From Lewinellaceae bacterium (GTDB taxonomy: Bacteria; Bacteroidota; Bacteroidia; Chitinophagales; Saprospiraceae), in the NCBI GenBank assembly GCA_020636405.1, contig JACJXW010000006.1, positions 496,001 to 560,000 on the forward strand: DNA of 64,000 nucleotides. The letters are read 5' to 3'. A program made the translations under genes and the position numbers. The notes under the pieces were generated by a model, which had not been told where the DNA came from, ran no database searches, and was given only the letters and a program-made list of their open reading frames with translations. Positions within the stretch are counted from its first letter, which is position 1. Every line of letters begins with the position of its first letter. This document shows, piece after piece, positions 26,365-35,491 of the stretch.

Positions 26365-29300
26365 TTAGAAAGTAACTTTGATGTTCGCACCCATCCTGCT
26401 GGCAGACGGGCCGCCCAGGAAGTCGAAACCGAAACCGTTGTTCGTGCCGAAGGCCGTGCGGTCGGGGTCCACTTTAGAATACTTCGGGGTATTCACGGCA
26501 CGGAACCAGAGGTTGTTGCCGATCAGGGAGATGGAAATTCCCTCTACGAAAGTATTCTCAAGCAGGCTCTTCGGCAGGGAATAGCTCAGTGCCACTTCGC
26601 GCAGGCGCACCCGCGTAGCATCAAAGATACCCACGTCATCCGGGCCACCGCCGATGATGGTGTTGCCGAAGAAGACGCCGGAAGCCGGCATCGGGATATT
26701 GTTCACCTCACCGGTTTCTTCCAGTACCCCCGGCAGGATTACCGGCAGTTCCGGGTTGAAGTCTTCCAGTTCCTTGGCTACGCCCCGGCCGACCAACGTG
26801 CCGGCGGAGTAGGAGAAGATCTGGCCGCCGTCCACATAGTCCAGCTGGGCACTCAGGGTAATGCCCTTGAAGGTGATATCGGTAAAGCCGGACAGCATGT
26901 AGTTCGGGTTGGGGTCGCCGATGATCTCGATCCCGGAGGTCTGCTTGTAGTCCCCGTTAGGGGTGATGATCGCATCGCCGTTCTCGTTGCGTACGGTGGC
27001 AATCCCCTTGATCACGCCAAAGGGTTCGCCTTTGATGGCGAAGTTGCCAAGGTTGGTGAAGCCGCTGATGAGGATCTCCTCGGAACCTTCCGGTAGTTCT
27101 TCCACCAGAGACCGGTTCCGGGTGAAGTTGGCGCGCAGGTTCCAGACCAGGTTGCTGTTCTGGATCGGCGTGAGGGTCAAGCCCAGTTCGATACCTTTAT
27201 TAGAGATCGTACCGGCGTTGATAAAGGTGCTGGTAAAGCCGGTGGACGGATCCAGCGGGCGCTGAATGATCTGGTCTTTAGCCGTACGGTCGTACAAGGA
27301 CAGGTCGATGCCGACGCGGTTGCGGAACAGGCGCAGGTCAATACCCGCTTCCAACTCGTTCTGTAACTCGGGCGCCAGGTCCGGGTTAGCCAGCAGGCTG
27401 GGCAGGCCCAATGTGATGACGTTGCCAAGTTCATCGACCATCGCATTGGAGTTCAGCGTCAGGAACGCACGGGTGCGGTAAGGCGTGGCGAAGTTAGCCG
27501 ACGAACCGTACCCCACGCGCAACTTGAGGAAGCTCAGCACGGAAGATTGCATTCCGGAGAAGGCCTCGGTCGGGATAAAGGAAACGCTGGCGCCCGGATA
27601 GAGCTGGGAGCGGTTTTCCTTTTCGTGGGAAGAAGCCCAGTCGTTGCGGCCCTGCAGGTTCACGTACAGGAAGTTACGGTAGCCCAGCGTGACATCGGCA
27701 AAGGCGCCCAGCAGAATGCGCTCCTCGAAGAAGTCGAGGTCAGTGCCCCGCAGGGTGCGGTCGTTATTGTCGATGAAGTTGCGGTGATTCAGCAGGCCGA
27801 ACACGACCTGGTTGGTGCTCTCCAGCCCTTCCTGCTCATAAGTGTCCTGGCGGGCATTGACACCAATGTTGGCCGTAAAGTCGAGGTCGGCAGTGATGTT
27901 TTTGGCCGCAGACAGGATTGCAGAATGGTCATAGATGGTATTGACACCAGTCGTTGTGCGATATAAGCCGGTGGAGAAGGTGGATATATCTGCCGGGAAG
28001 CCTCTCGCTCCACGGTTGACATAGTATTCCTGGTTCTCCGTGTAGGAGTCGATCCCAATGCGGTAACTAGCCTTCAGCCAGTCTAAAATATCATAGCTGG
28101 CAGACATTACGCTCATGAATCGGTCCGTATAGGAGGTCTGCCCGGAGTTTTCCAGCAGCCAGCGCGGGTTGGTAATGTCGTTACCATTGCGATAGTATAC
28201 GGGCGCACCAGTGAATGGGTTCTCGTAGGGCCAGCCCATCAGGTTGATATTACGTGGGGTATAGAACAGGTTGGCAAACACAGAGGGCCCCCCTGCGGAG
28301 TTACTGCCCAAACCGGCGCCGACACTCGGAGTTTTGAAGTCGGTCTTGATAATATTGAAGTTACCGGTCACCGTAATTTTGTCGGTCAGGTTGGCTACAC
28401 CGCCAATGGTGAAGTTGTTCCGCTCCAGGTTGTTGTTGGCAATATAACCCTCTTCATTAGTATGGCTGAAGCTGACATTGAAGCTGCCGATATCACCGCT
28501 TACGCCGGCATTGACCGAAGTAGTGGCGGAATGGCCGGTCTGGAAGAAGTCCTTAACGTTGTCCGGGTAGGCCTGTGGGATGTAAGGGCCTGCCGGGCCG
28601 GGGTCGGCGCCGGCTGCCGAAGCGAACTCCGGAAATTCAGGGAACAGGTCCCGGTGCTCCCAGTAAGGGTGACGGGGGTTGTTCGCAGGCCGTTCGCCGG
28701 TAAACAAGGATCCCCAGTTGCTGAAGAATTCACCGTAGTCGCCGTCGAAACCGTTAGCCCACTTGTTCTGGTATTCCGGCACAAAAGCCTCAACCATGTG
28801 GTAAGATTGGCTGACAGATGCAGTGAAACGCTTCTTGGATCCCGCACCCGTCTTGGTCGTGATCAGGATCACCCCGTTGCGGCCCTGTGAGCCGTAGAGG
28901 GTGGTGGCGCTCAGGCCCCGCAGGATACTGATGCTCTCGATGTTGTTCGGGTCGATGTCCAGGTTGCGGGTAGGGGTGACGTTACCATCCCGGAAGTCGT
29001 TGTTCTCGTTCGCATTGGTGTTGATGGGTACCCCGTCGACGACCCAAAGCGGCTGTGAATTACCGGAAATGGTGCTGGTACCGCGGATGTTGATCTTGGT
29101 ACCCGAACCGGCAAGGCCGGAAGCGTTGATAATGTTGACACCAGGTGCCCGCCCGGTCAGGGCGCGGGCGACGTCCGTCTCCGGCTTTTCGGCGATCTCG
29201 GAGGCGTCAACCACCGTGGCAGCATAGCCCAGTGCCTTTTTGTCGCGTTTGATACCGAGTGCCGTTACCACCACCTCATTCAGGGCAACCCCTTCCAGCA

Positions 29301-29577
29301 GGGTGATGTTAATAACGGAATTTGCCCCGATCTCAATTTCCTGGGACTGGAAGCCGGTGTAGGTGACCTGAAGGGTGTTTGCCCCTTCCGGCACTTCCAG
29401 CGCATAATTGCCGTCGATATCCGAAACCGTTCCTGAGGTCGTGCCCTTGACCAGAATACTGGCGCCGATCAGGGGCTGCCCGCTCTCGTCGGTCACTGTT
29501 CCGGTCACCGTCCGCTGCGCCAGGGCGAAGCTCATGGTGAACAGCAATAACGAAAAAACTAGTGAGCATTTTTTCAT
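26365..29577 (-). CDS. SusC/RagA-family TonB-linked outer-membrane transporter
   Basis: This 1070-residue beta-barrel imports nutrients with its SusD-like partner, driven by TonB. Order: signal peptide (MKKCSLVFSLLLFTMSFALAQ), carboxypeptidase-D regulatory-like domain (~25-100; GTVTDESGQPLIGASILVKGTTSG, TDIDGNY-type end), TonB-box-like EVVVTALG, plug (~120-230; ALTGRAPGVNIINASG, SQPLWVVDGVPI) and a 22-strand barrel ending in the aromatic GANIKVTF. The start at 29577 was chosen because it begins the signal; the open frame extends 80 codons further upstream through a non-coding leader. It is first in an operon with 24681-26345 and 23998-24564. No regulator or enzyme gene is next to it. Confidence 0.96.
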   Translation of the reverse strand: MKKCSLVFSLLLFTMSFALAQRTVTGTVTDESGQPLIGASILVKGTTSGTVSDIDGNYALEVPEGANTLQVTYTGFQSQEIEIGANSVINITLLEGVALNEVVVTALGIKRDKKALGYAATVVDASEIAEKPETDVARALTGRAPGVNIINASGLAGSGTKINIRGTSTISGNSQPLWVVDGVPINTNANENNDFRDGNVTPTRNLDIDPNNIESISILRGLSATTLYGSQGRNGVILITTKTGAGSKKRFTASVSQSYHMVEAFVPEYQNKWANGFDGDYGEFFSNWGSLFTGERPANNPRHPYWEHRDLFPEFPEFASAAGADPGPAGPYIPQAYPDNVKDFFQTGHSATTSVNAGVSGDIGSFNVSFSHTNEEGYIANNNLERNNFTIGGVANLTDKITVTGNFNIIKTDFKTPSVGAGLGSNSAGGPSVFANLFYTPRNINLMGWPYENPFTGAPVYYRNGNDITNPRWLLENSGQTSYTDRFMSVMSASYDILDWLKASYRIGIDSYTENQEYYVNRGARGFPADISTFSTGLYRTTTGVNTIYDHSAILSAAKNITADLDFTANIGVNARQDTYEQEGLESTNQVVFGLLNHRNFIDNNDRTLRGTDLDFFEERILLGAFADVTLGYRNFLYVNLQGRNDWASSHEKENRSQLYPGASVSFIPTEAFSGMQSSVLSFLKLRVGYGSSANFATPYRTRAFLTLNSNAMVDELGNVITLGLPSLLANPDLAPELQNELEAGIDLRLFRNRVGIDLSLYDRTAKDQIIQRPLDPSTGFTSTFINAGTISNKGIELGLTLTPIQNSNLVWNLRANFTRNRSLVEELPEGSEEILISGFTNLGNFAIKGEPFGVIKGIATVRNENGDAIITPNGDYKQTSGIEIIGDPNPNYMLSGFTDITFKGITLSAQLDYVDGGQIFSYSAGTLVGRGVAKELEDFNPELPVILPGVLEETGEVNNIPMPASGVFFGNTIIGGGPDDVGIFDATRVRLREVALSYSLPKSLLENTFVEGISISLIGNNLWFRAVNTPKYSKVDPDRTAFGTNNGFGFDFLGGPSASRMGANIKVTF

Positions 29578-30430
29578 ACTAATGATAGTTTGGTGTTCGA
29601 AAAAAAATTGAAACCAGCCCGATACCGGGCATACTCTTTTCAAGCTTAAAAGCGGTATAGTTCCCACTTCTGCTGATTTCACTAACGCATTGGTTACAAG
29701 TATATCCACTCTTACGATAAACTTGGAGTGTTGGGGAGGATGGCAGAGCCTCTTGCGGCTTGCGTGTATATTGTTATAAATAATTATTTTTTTATTTGAA
29801 GTTGGGTTATGGTACAAACTCCTAGCGTTTTTCTGATGCGTTATGCATGGAAAAAGCTTTGAAAGTTGCTCCTTTTAGCCTTTTGTAAAGCGAAGAGAGC
29901 ACCTTAATCCCGGAATTTGATTGTGATATAGGCAAACATCTCCCATTCGGGTAATTTACCCGGCAAAGAGCTGCCAAAGGCGAATTCTATCAGAAGAAAG
30001 CCTTACCTTAATTAATGAATGGGGTAACAGTGGGTGAAGATAATACTCCCGTCACGTGGAATTGTCGCGTTTCGGCATCATAAAAGACTAAGTTGCCCAC
30101 CGAAATGCCAGCCACTGATGACTTCGAGCACTATAATATAATGGATTTAGAATCGCAATGTAAACAAAACAGGATAAAACAATAAACAGAGAAATATTTT
30201 CTAAGTTTTTAGGGCGTTATTAAAAAACAACATGCTAATATAGCGCTGATTTACTAATTAAGAACATTTTTTTATTTTTTTTTCAAGTAATAGCAAGAAA
30301 TGGGGGAATGGGCATTTCGGCCTTAACCTATTTTCCGGTGCGTCGTTTTGTAGCGCATTATGGTGGCAATTACACTCAAAATCTTACCTTTACCCTCGCA
30401 AAACAGCGCGGCTAAAACTGAAAGTTCGAA
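29578..30430. other. Long AT-rich intergenic region between divergent units
   Basis: No gene was recognised in these 853 bases. On the minus strand TATACTTG (complement of 29697-29704, seven of eight matches to TAnnTTTG) is a weak -7 candidate for the susC operon, and GCCCG/CGGGC (29617-29630) makes a small hairpin in its leader. ACCAAA lies 12 bases before the susC ATG. On the plus strand TACCTTTA (30385-30392) is a seven-of-eight -7 candidate 38 bases before the next gene. Confidence 0.4.
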
Positions 30431-32809
30431 GTGAAGCCGTTAAGCGTAAGCCAACGAATTGTGAGCCAAATCAAGCTGCCGATCCAAAAGTCTTTTTTCT
30501 CCGGCGAACCCGGAGGCATCCTCCTCGTCCTGGTTCTGATGGCCGGCCTGCTGGCCCTGCGCTTCCCCGATTTCTTTCAGTATCCTAACAGCCGGGTCAT
30601 CGAACCGTATGGCGATGGGTACAAAGTGTATGCCGTGATGGAGTACCACGCCAGGTACGATACGTCCTGTGCACATTACGAGGGAATGAACTACCCATTC
30701 GGGGAGCACGTAATTCCGGCCGACGCTCAGCCTCTGATATCCAACACCATCAAGTTCATTAGTACCTATGTGGTGGACATTACGGGGTATACCCGGGCAA
30801 TACTCCATTTCAGCCTGTTGCTCTCCATTCTGTTGTGCGCTGTTTTCTTGTTCCGCCTGTTGTACAGGCTGGAGGTATCTGTCTGGTGGGCTGTGGCGGC
30901 AACCATAGGCATCACTTTCCTTTCGCCACAACTGCATCGGATGGTTTCTCACTATGGCCTTTCCCATAGTGCGGCCATGGCCATAGTGCTGTATCTGCTG
31001 CTGCGCCTGGATGAAAGCAGGAGCTGGCGGATGAGCGCCTGGATCGCCTTCACGGTATTTTGCTTTTCCATGCTCCATTTTTATTTCTTTGCCATATTGT
31101 CTTTTTTTATCTCCTTCTACTTTCTTTTCAGTTTTCTGCGCCGCCCCCGCTGGCAGAAGATCCCCCGCTATGCATTCCACTACAGCATTCAGGTTCTGCT
31201 GCCGCTGGCCTTTTTTTACTTATGGATGTATCATGGTGACACGGTTGAAGGCCGGACAGCTCAACCCTGGGGTTTTTTTGTATTCCATTCTATCTGGGAG
31301 GGGGTGTTCACCTCCCTTTTCCAGCCGCACTTTCAATGGGTCGACCAGAACATCATTCGCATCGAGCCGGTACAGTATGAAGGTATAGCTTACATCGGCC
31401 TGGTGGCAGGCGTCGGAAGCCTCATTCTTCTGGTGCGGTGGGCAGCCGGGGCATTCCGGCAGCCTATCGTCCGTGCCGGTGGGGCGCGTAACGGGTATCT
31501 GAACAAGATCTTCTGGGCTTCGCTGGCCCTGCTGCTTTTTTCCTTCGGCTATCCGTTCACCATTCCCGGCCTGGAGTGGCTGCTGGATTACGCCGGGCCC
31601 ATCCGCCAGTTTCGCTCTGTGGGGCGATTCAATTGGGCTTTCTATTACGTGATCAATATCATTGTTTTCACGGAGTTGTGGCATTGGGCCCAGGGACGTC
31701 AATGGCGGACAGGCGTGGCGGCTTTGGCGCTGGCTCTGTTGTATTTTGAAGCCTATAACAGCATATACGCCATCAATGTCGGGCTGGATGAAGTGCCGGA
31801 ACTGCAGGCGGGCAACCGTTATTCCGAGATCGAAGGGATTAATTACGATGAGTTTCAGGCCATTCTGACGGCGCCTTACTTCAATGTGGGGTCTGATAAC
31901 TTATGGTTTCACGGGGAAGGAGATATCGTTCCGCGGTCGCTGACCTTGTCTGTCCAAACGGGCCTGCCTACTACCAGTGCAATGTTGACCCGGACTCCGC
32001 TGGGCCAGACTATTAAGCAGGTACAACTGGCCCTGGAACCCTACCGCCGCCCGGCGATCCTGGATGACTTTCCCAACGATAAACCTTTACTGCTCCTGGT
32101 GGCCAATTACCATTTCGAACAACAGAAAGAACGGTATCAGCATTTGCTGGAAGGAACCCAACTCCTCTATGAAACAAGCTCTTACCGCCTTTTCAGGCTG
32201 CCTCTGCCGGCCTTCGAAGAGCGGATCGATGCCCGCGTGCGGGATATCTCCCATACCCTGAATACCGATACCCTCACCCTCTTCCCCCATGGCCCCTTCC
32301 TATCGAGGGATAGCAACCTCACCTTTGTTTATGAATCTTTCGATTCCCTCCCCACACCACTTTATTACCGGGGGGGAGGATCCCGGCAGGGGCCGGCATC
32401 GGAGGGCGTTGTCGTTTTCGATGGCTCAATACCGCGCCAGGCAGCACAGGGGTGGTACACTTTTTCGGTGTGGATGTATCTCGGTAAAGACCTGCGCGCA
32501 CGGTCCGAGGCTCAACTTCTGGAATACCTGCCGGAAGGAGAACGGGAAGTCTATCAGCGGAGGTTCCATGTATATGCGCAGCTGCGGGCCCTCGATAATG
32601 ATGGTTGGGGGTTGCTGGAATTTCCCTTTATTCCTCAGTTGGCAGATTCCCGGATCCGCTTTACCATCCGGAATGAAGAGTTGCGGGAGGAAAACCTGCT
32701 TTTGGACGAATTGCTGATCCGTCAGGACGCTGATGAGGTCTTCCGGCGGGGAGCGCATTATGTTTATAAAAACAACCGATGGTTCCCGCTGGCTGAACCC
32801 ATCCGTTGA
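30431..32809 (+). CDS. Polytopic membrane protein, GT-C glycosyltransferase-like, with C-terminal soluble domain
   Basis: The 792-residue protein starts at GTG (30431) and has about 12 hydrophobic segments in residues 30-450 (LLVLVLMAGLLALRF, FSLLLSILLCAVFLFRLL, ALALALLYFEAYNSIYAI). A large first external loop follows TM1 with acidic/aromatic residues (EPYGDGYKVYAVMEYH), the layout of GT-C lipid-linked sugar transferases, where the catalytic Asp sits in that loop. The last ~330 residues are soluble and end in a beta-rich, carbohydrate-binding-like domain (GWYTFSVWMYLGKDL, LLEFPFIPQLADSRIRFTIRNEE). Family membership is inferred from topology; no exact family is recognised. It is followed 62 bases later by the dihydroorotase homologue. 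Confidence 0.7.
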   Translation: MKPLSVSQRIVSQIKLPIQKSFFSGEPGGILLVLVLMAGLLALRFPDFFQYPNSRVIEPYGDGYKVYAVMEYHARYDTSCAHYEGMNYPFGEHVIPADAQPLISNTIKFISTYVVDITGYTRAILHFSLLLSILLCAVFLFRLLYRLEVSVWWAVAATIGITFLSPQLHRMVSHYGLSHSAAMAIVLYLLLRLDESRSWRMSAWIAFTVFCFSMLHFYFFAILSFFISFYFLFSFLRRPRWQKIPRYAFHYSIQVLLPLAFFYLWMYHGDTVEGRTAQPWGFFVFHSIWEGVFTSLFQPHFQWVDQNIIRIEPVQYEGIAYIGLVAGVGSLILLVRWAAGAFRQPIVRAGGARNGYLNKIFWASLALLLFSFGYPFTIPGLEWLLDYAGPIRQFRSVGRFNWAFYYVINIIVFTELWHWAQGRQWRTGVAALALALLYFEAYNSIYAINVGLDEVPELQAGNRYSEIEGINYDEFQAILTAPYFNVGSDNLWFHGEGDIVPRSLTLSVQTGLPTTSAMLTRTPLGQTIKQVQLALEPYRRPAILDDFPNDKPLLLLVANYHFEQQKERYQHLLEGTQLLYETSSYRLFRLPLPAFEERIDARVRDISHTLNTDTLTLFPHGPFLSRDSNLTFVYESFDSLPTPLYYRGGGSRQGPASEGVVVFDGSIPRQAAQGWYTFSVWMYLGKDLRARSEAQLLEYLPEGEREVYQRRFHVYAQLRALDNDGWGLLEFPFIPQLADSRIRFTIRNEELREENLLLDELLIRQDADEVFRRGAHYVYKNNRWFPLAEPIR

Positions 32810-32871
32810 GCGGCCTGAAAGTGAAGAAGATTGGGCGGCGAAATGTTTATCTTTGGAAAAAATCCTGAAGA

Positions 32872-34167
32872 ATGGATGTACTGATCAAAAATGTACAAAT
32901 CGTTGACCCGGACGGTGCCTATGATGGGAAACGCCGGGATATCCTCATCCGTGAAGGCAGGATAGCGTCTATCGGCCAGGCTGTCCGGGCTGAAGGGGTT
33001 CTCCGCCTGGAAGGGGAACAATGGTACGTCTCGGCCGGATGGATGGATATGGGCGTACAAACCGGCGATCCGGGTTATGAACATCGTGAGAACCTGGAAT
33101 CCGCCAGCGAGGCTGCTGCCGCCGGAGGGTTCACCGCTATCGCCTGTCAGCCCAATACCGCTCCGGCGCTGCATTCTAAATCGGAGGTCCTTTACATCCT
33201 TCACAACACCCGGAACCTGCCCGTCAGCTTCTATCCGATCGGGGCCCTCTCCATGGACTGCGCGGGAAAGGAGATCACCGAAATGATCGATATGCATATG
33301 TCCGGAGCATTGGCTTTTTCGGATGGAAAGAAGCCGTTGCAACACGGTGGGCTGATGCTGCGCGCCCTTCAGTATGTCAAGGGGTTCGGTGGCCTGGTGA
33401 TCAACCAGCCGCTGGACCGGGAGATCGGCGGCCATGGCCAGATGCACGAGGGAGAGGTATCTACTTCGCTTGGACTGCCCGGCATTCCGGCAATTGCCGA
33501 AGAACTCATGGTGCGCCGTGATTTGCACCTTTTGGAATACGCCGGCAGCCGCCTCCACCTGGCCAACCTGTCTACGGCCGGAGCCGTGCAGATGGTCCGG
33601 GAGGCAAAGGCGAACGGCCTTCAGGTTACCGCTTCTGTGGCTGTGATGAACCTGATATTTGACGACAGTGCGGCAAGTACATTTGATTCCAACTTCAAGG
33701 TCATGCCTCCTTTGAGGGGTAAAGAAGACCGGGAAGCCCTTAGGGAGGGTGTACTCGATGGCACCATCGACGCGATAAGCTCGAATCACGTTCCGCTGGA
33801 AGAAGAGCTGAAAAAAAAGGAATTCTCCTATGCCGAATTCGGAGTCACCGGCCTGGAAGTACTGTATGCCGTTTGTAAGACTCACCTTGGGGACTGGCTG
33901 TCCGATGAATTATTTGTCCGCAAGGTAGCCCTCAATCCCCGGAAGATTTTAGGGTTGCCCATACCGCGTATAGAAGAGGGGCAACCGGCGGAACTTACGC
34001 TTTTCAGCCCGGTTCAACAATGGGCCTATACCCGCAATGAAGCCCGCTCCCGCTCCCTCAATTCCCCGTTCCTGGGCAAGGAGTTGGAGGGCAGGGTAGT
34101 GGCTATTATCAATAAGGGCCAGTTGAAAGTAGTTGGCCAGAATGCTGGAGGTAATCCTACTCTATAG
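32872..34167 (+). CDS. pyrC: Dihydroorotase homologue lacking metal-binding residues
   Basis: The 431-residue amidohydrolase-fold protein resembles dihydroorotase (third step of pyrimidine synthesis, ring closure of carbamoyl-aspartate). Family marks are VDPDGAYDGKRRDILIREGRI, AAAAGGFTAIACQPNTAP, GLPGIPAIAEELMVRRDLHLLEY and NPRKILGLP. However, the metal-binding D-x-H-x-H is D59-M-G-V-Q63 here, so both His are lost, and the D-H-A-P site reads S-N305-H-V-P. Some Bacteroidota proteins annotated as dihydroorotase share this loss, and inactive dihydroorotases in other bacteria serve as partners of aspartate transcarbamoylase. So it could be structural or have changed activity. The symbol reflects homology only. 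No other pyrimidine gene is in the window. Confidence 0.8.
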   Translation: MDVLIKNVQIVDPDGAYDGKRRDILIREGRIASIGQAVRAEGVLRLEGEQWYVSAGWMDMGVQTGDPGYEHRENLESASEAAAAGGFTAIACQPNTAPALHSKSEVLYILHNTRNLPVSFYPIGALSMDCAGKEITEMIDMHMSGALAFSDGKKPLQHGGLMLRALQYVKGFGGLVINQPLDREIGGHGQMHEGEVSTSLGLPGIPAIAEELMVRRDLHLLEYAGSRLHLANLSTAGAVQMVREAKANGLQVTASVAVMNLIFDDSAASTFDSNFKVMPPLRGKEDREALREGVLDGTIDAISSNHVPLEEELKKKEFSYAEFGVTGLEVLYAVCKTHLGDWLSDELFVRKVALNPRKILGLPIPRIEEGQPAELTLFSPVQQWAYTRNEARSRSLNSPFLGKELEGRVVAIINKGQLKVVGQNAGGNPTL

Positions 34168-34311
34168 CCCAACTGTCGGCTTTCAAAGTGTTCTTAAATC
34201 GTCAGAAGGCTCCATCGATCGCCAATTATTGCCAGTCTATAGAAAAAGCTTGGTACTTTTAGGCAGGATGAACAATTTGGCCTTACTTTTTCCAACTTTA
34301 AACCTTGCATT

Positions 34312-34893
34312 ATGAGTACATTGGATAATCCTAATGATTACATTGATCCCAAAACCGTCTCACCCTGGCCAACAGCCGGCCGTATCGGTTTGCTGGCAGC
34401 GTTGATTCTCGTTGTCCTTGGCCTGGTCATTCATCTGGCAGGCATAGTGGATTATACCCAACAGGGAGGAGCTTCCAACTGGATCGTTAATATCCTCAAC
34501 TGGGGTGTTACCATCGGCGCTATTTTTATGGCTGTGCGGCAACATCGCGATGAGGAACTCGGCGGGTTTATTTCTTTCGGCCGCAGCTTCAATGTAGGCT
34601 TTATCGTCAGCTTGGCCATCGCCGTAGTTTCCATAGTATGGGGGTATATTTTCTTCTCCTTTGTTGAACCCGGACTCATTGAGGAGATCATGGAAGCCTC
34701 CCGGGAACAGATGATCGACCAGCAGGGCCTAAGCGAAGAACAAGCGGAACAGGGCCTGAAAATGATGGGCTGGATGTTCACCCCCGCCATGATGTCTGTG
34801 ATGGGAGGCATTTTTTCTCTGATCGCAGGTGTTGTTTTCTCTCTGATCGTCGGCGCCATCATGAAGAAGGAGAATCCTGCCAGTGCGGCCTGA
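34312..34893 (+). CDS. DUF4199 membrane protein
   Basis: The 193-residue protein has four hydrophobic segments (IGLLAALILVVLGLVIHLAG; VNILNWGVTIGAIFMAV; FIVSLAIAVVSIVWGYIFFSF; MSVMGGIFSLIAGVVFSLIVGAIM) and a charged insert between the third and fourth (EEIMEASREQMIDQQGLSEEQAEQG). This is the pattern of DUF4199, a Bacteroidota inner-membrane family of unknown function. A second family member follows immediately, and a GT2 glycosyltransferase after that; this gene cluster arrangement is frequent in the phylum. A role in envelope glycan handling is a guess from context. Confidence 0.85.
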   Translation: MSTLDNPNDYIDPKTVSPWPTAGRIGLLAALILVVLGLVIHLAGIVDYTQQGGASNWIVNILNWGVTIGAIFMAVRQHRDEELGGFISFGRSFNVGFIVSLAIAVVSIVWGYIFFSFVEPGLIEEIMEASREQMIDQQGLSEEQAEQGLKMMGWMFTPAMMSVMGGIFSLIAGVVFSLIVGAIMKKENPASAA

Positions 34894-34921
34894 CCGGAAT
34901 TTTTATCCCTGAAAATTCTGC

Positions 34922-34929
34922 TATCTTTG
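34922..34929 (+). promoter_or_regulatory. -7 box before the second DUF4199 gene
   Basis: TATCTTTG fits TAnnTTTG exactly, 21 bases before the ATG at 34951. An imperfect -33 (ATTT, 34899-34902) lies at a 19-base spacing. It lies in a 57-base gap between the two DUF4199 genes, so the second gene can be transcribed on its own. Confidence 0.6.
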
Positions 34930-34950
34930 CCGGCGTAAAATAGCAGAGCC

Positions 34951-35469
34951 ATGACAGTATCTCAACCGGCAGTAAAATACGGCCTGATAGCAGGAATAGG
35001 TACAGTAGCCTACTTCCTGCTATTCTATTTTATCGACAGCAAGCTGCTCTTCAACCCTTTCGTATACTGGGCTTCGCTGGGCTTTTACCTTGCCCTGATG
35101 TGGAGAGCGCTGCAGGTAGAGGCGCAGGCCGCCGGGGAAAACTTCGGTTTTCAGTCGGCCTTGCGGTCTGCTTTTCTGGTTTTCGTGATCGCCAATCTCC
35201 TTTATTACCTTTTTTACTACCTTCTCTACAGCCTTATCGACCCTGGTTTAATAGATTTGCAACGGGAAGCCATGAGGGAAAGCCTGGATCAACAAGGCCA
35301 CCTGTTGAGCGAAGAACAAAGGGAGGAACTGCTGGAGTCCCTGAAAGATGGCCGGCTGGCCCCCACGGTAAGCGGCGTTTTCTTTACCTTCGTACGCAGC
35401 CTAATTGGCGGCTTCGTGGCCGCCCTCGGCATGGCTGCGCTTTGGGGGAGAAGGGGGATGAATGATTGA
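34951..35469 (+). CDS. DUF4199 membrane protein, second copy
   Basis: The 172-residue protein has the same plan as its neighbour: hydrophobic segments near residues 9-28, 36-52, 72-95 and 140-165, and a polar Glu/Gln-rich insert (SLDQQGHLLSEEQREELLESLKDG) between the third and fourth. It diverges in sequence from the first copy, so the duplication is old. It has its own promoter and is followed by a GT2 gene whose start lies 22 bases downstream. Function unknown. Confidence 0.85.
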   Translation: MTVSQPAVKYGLIAGIGTVAYFLLFYFIDSKLLFNPFVYWASLGFYLALMWRALQVEAQAAGENFGFQSALRSAFLVFVIANLLYYLFYYLLYSLIDPGLIDLQREAMRESLDQQGHLLSEEQREELLESLKDGRLAPTVSGVFFTFVRSLIGGFVAALGMAALWGRRGMND

Positions 35470-35491
35470 ATGAATGAAGGAAAGAAAGAGA

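Noticed and set aside
32764..33885. Minus-strand open frame (373 codons) inside the dihydroorotase homologue
   Set aside because: Antisense shadow; the plus-strand frame has family motifs throughout.
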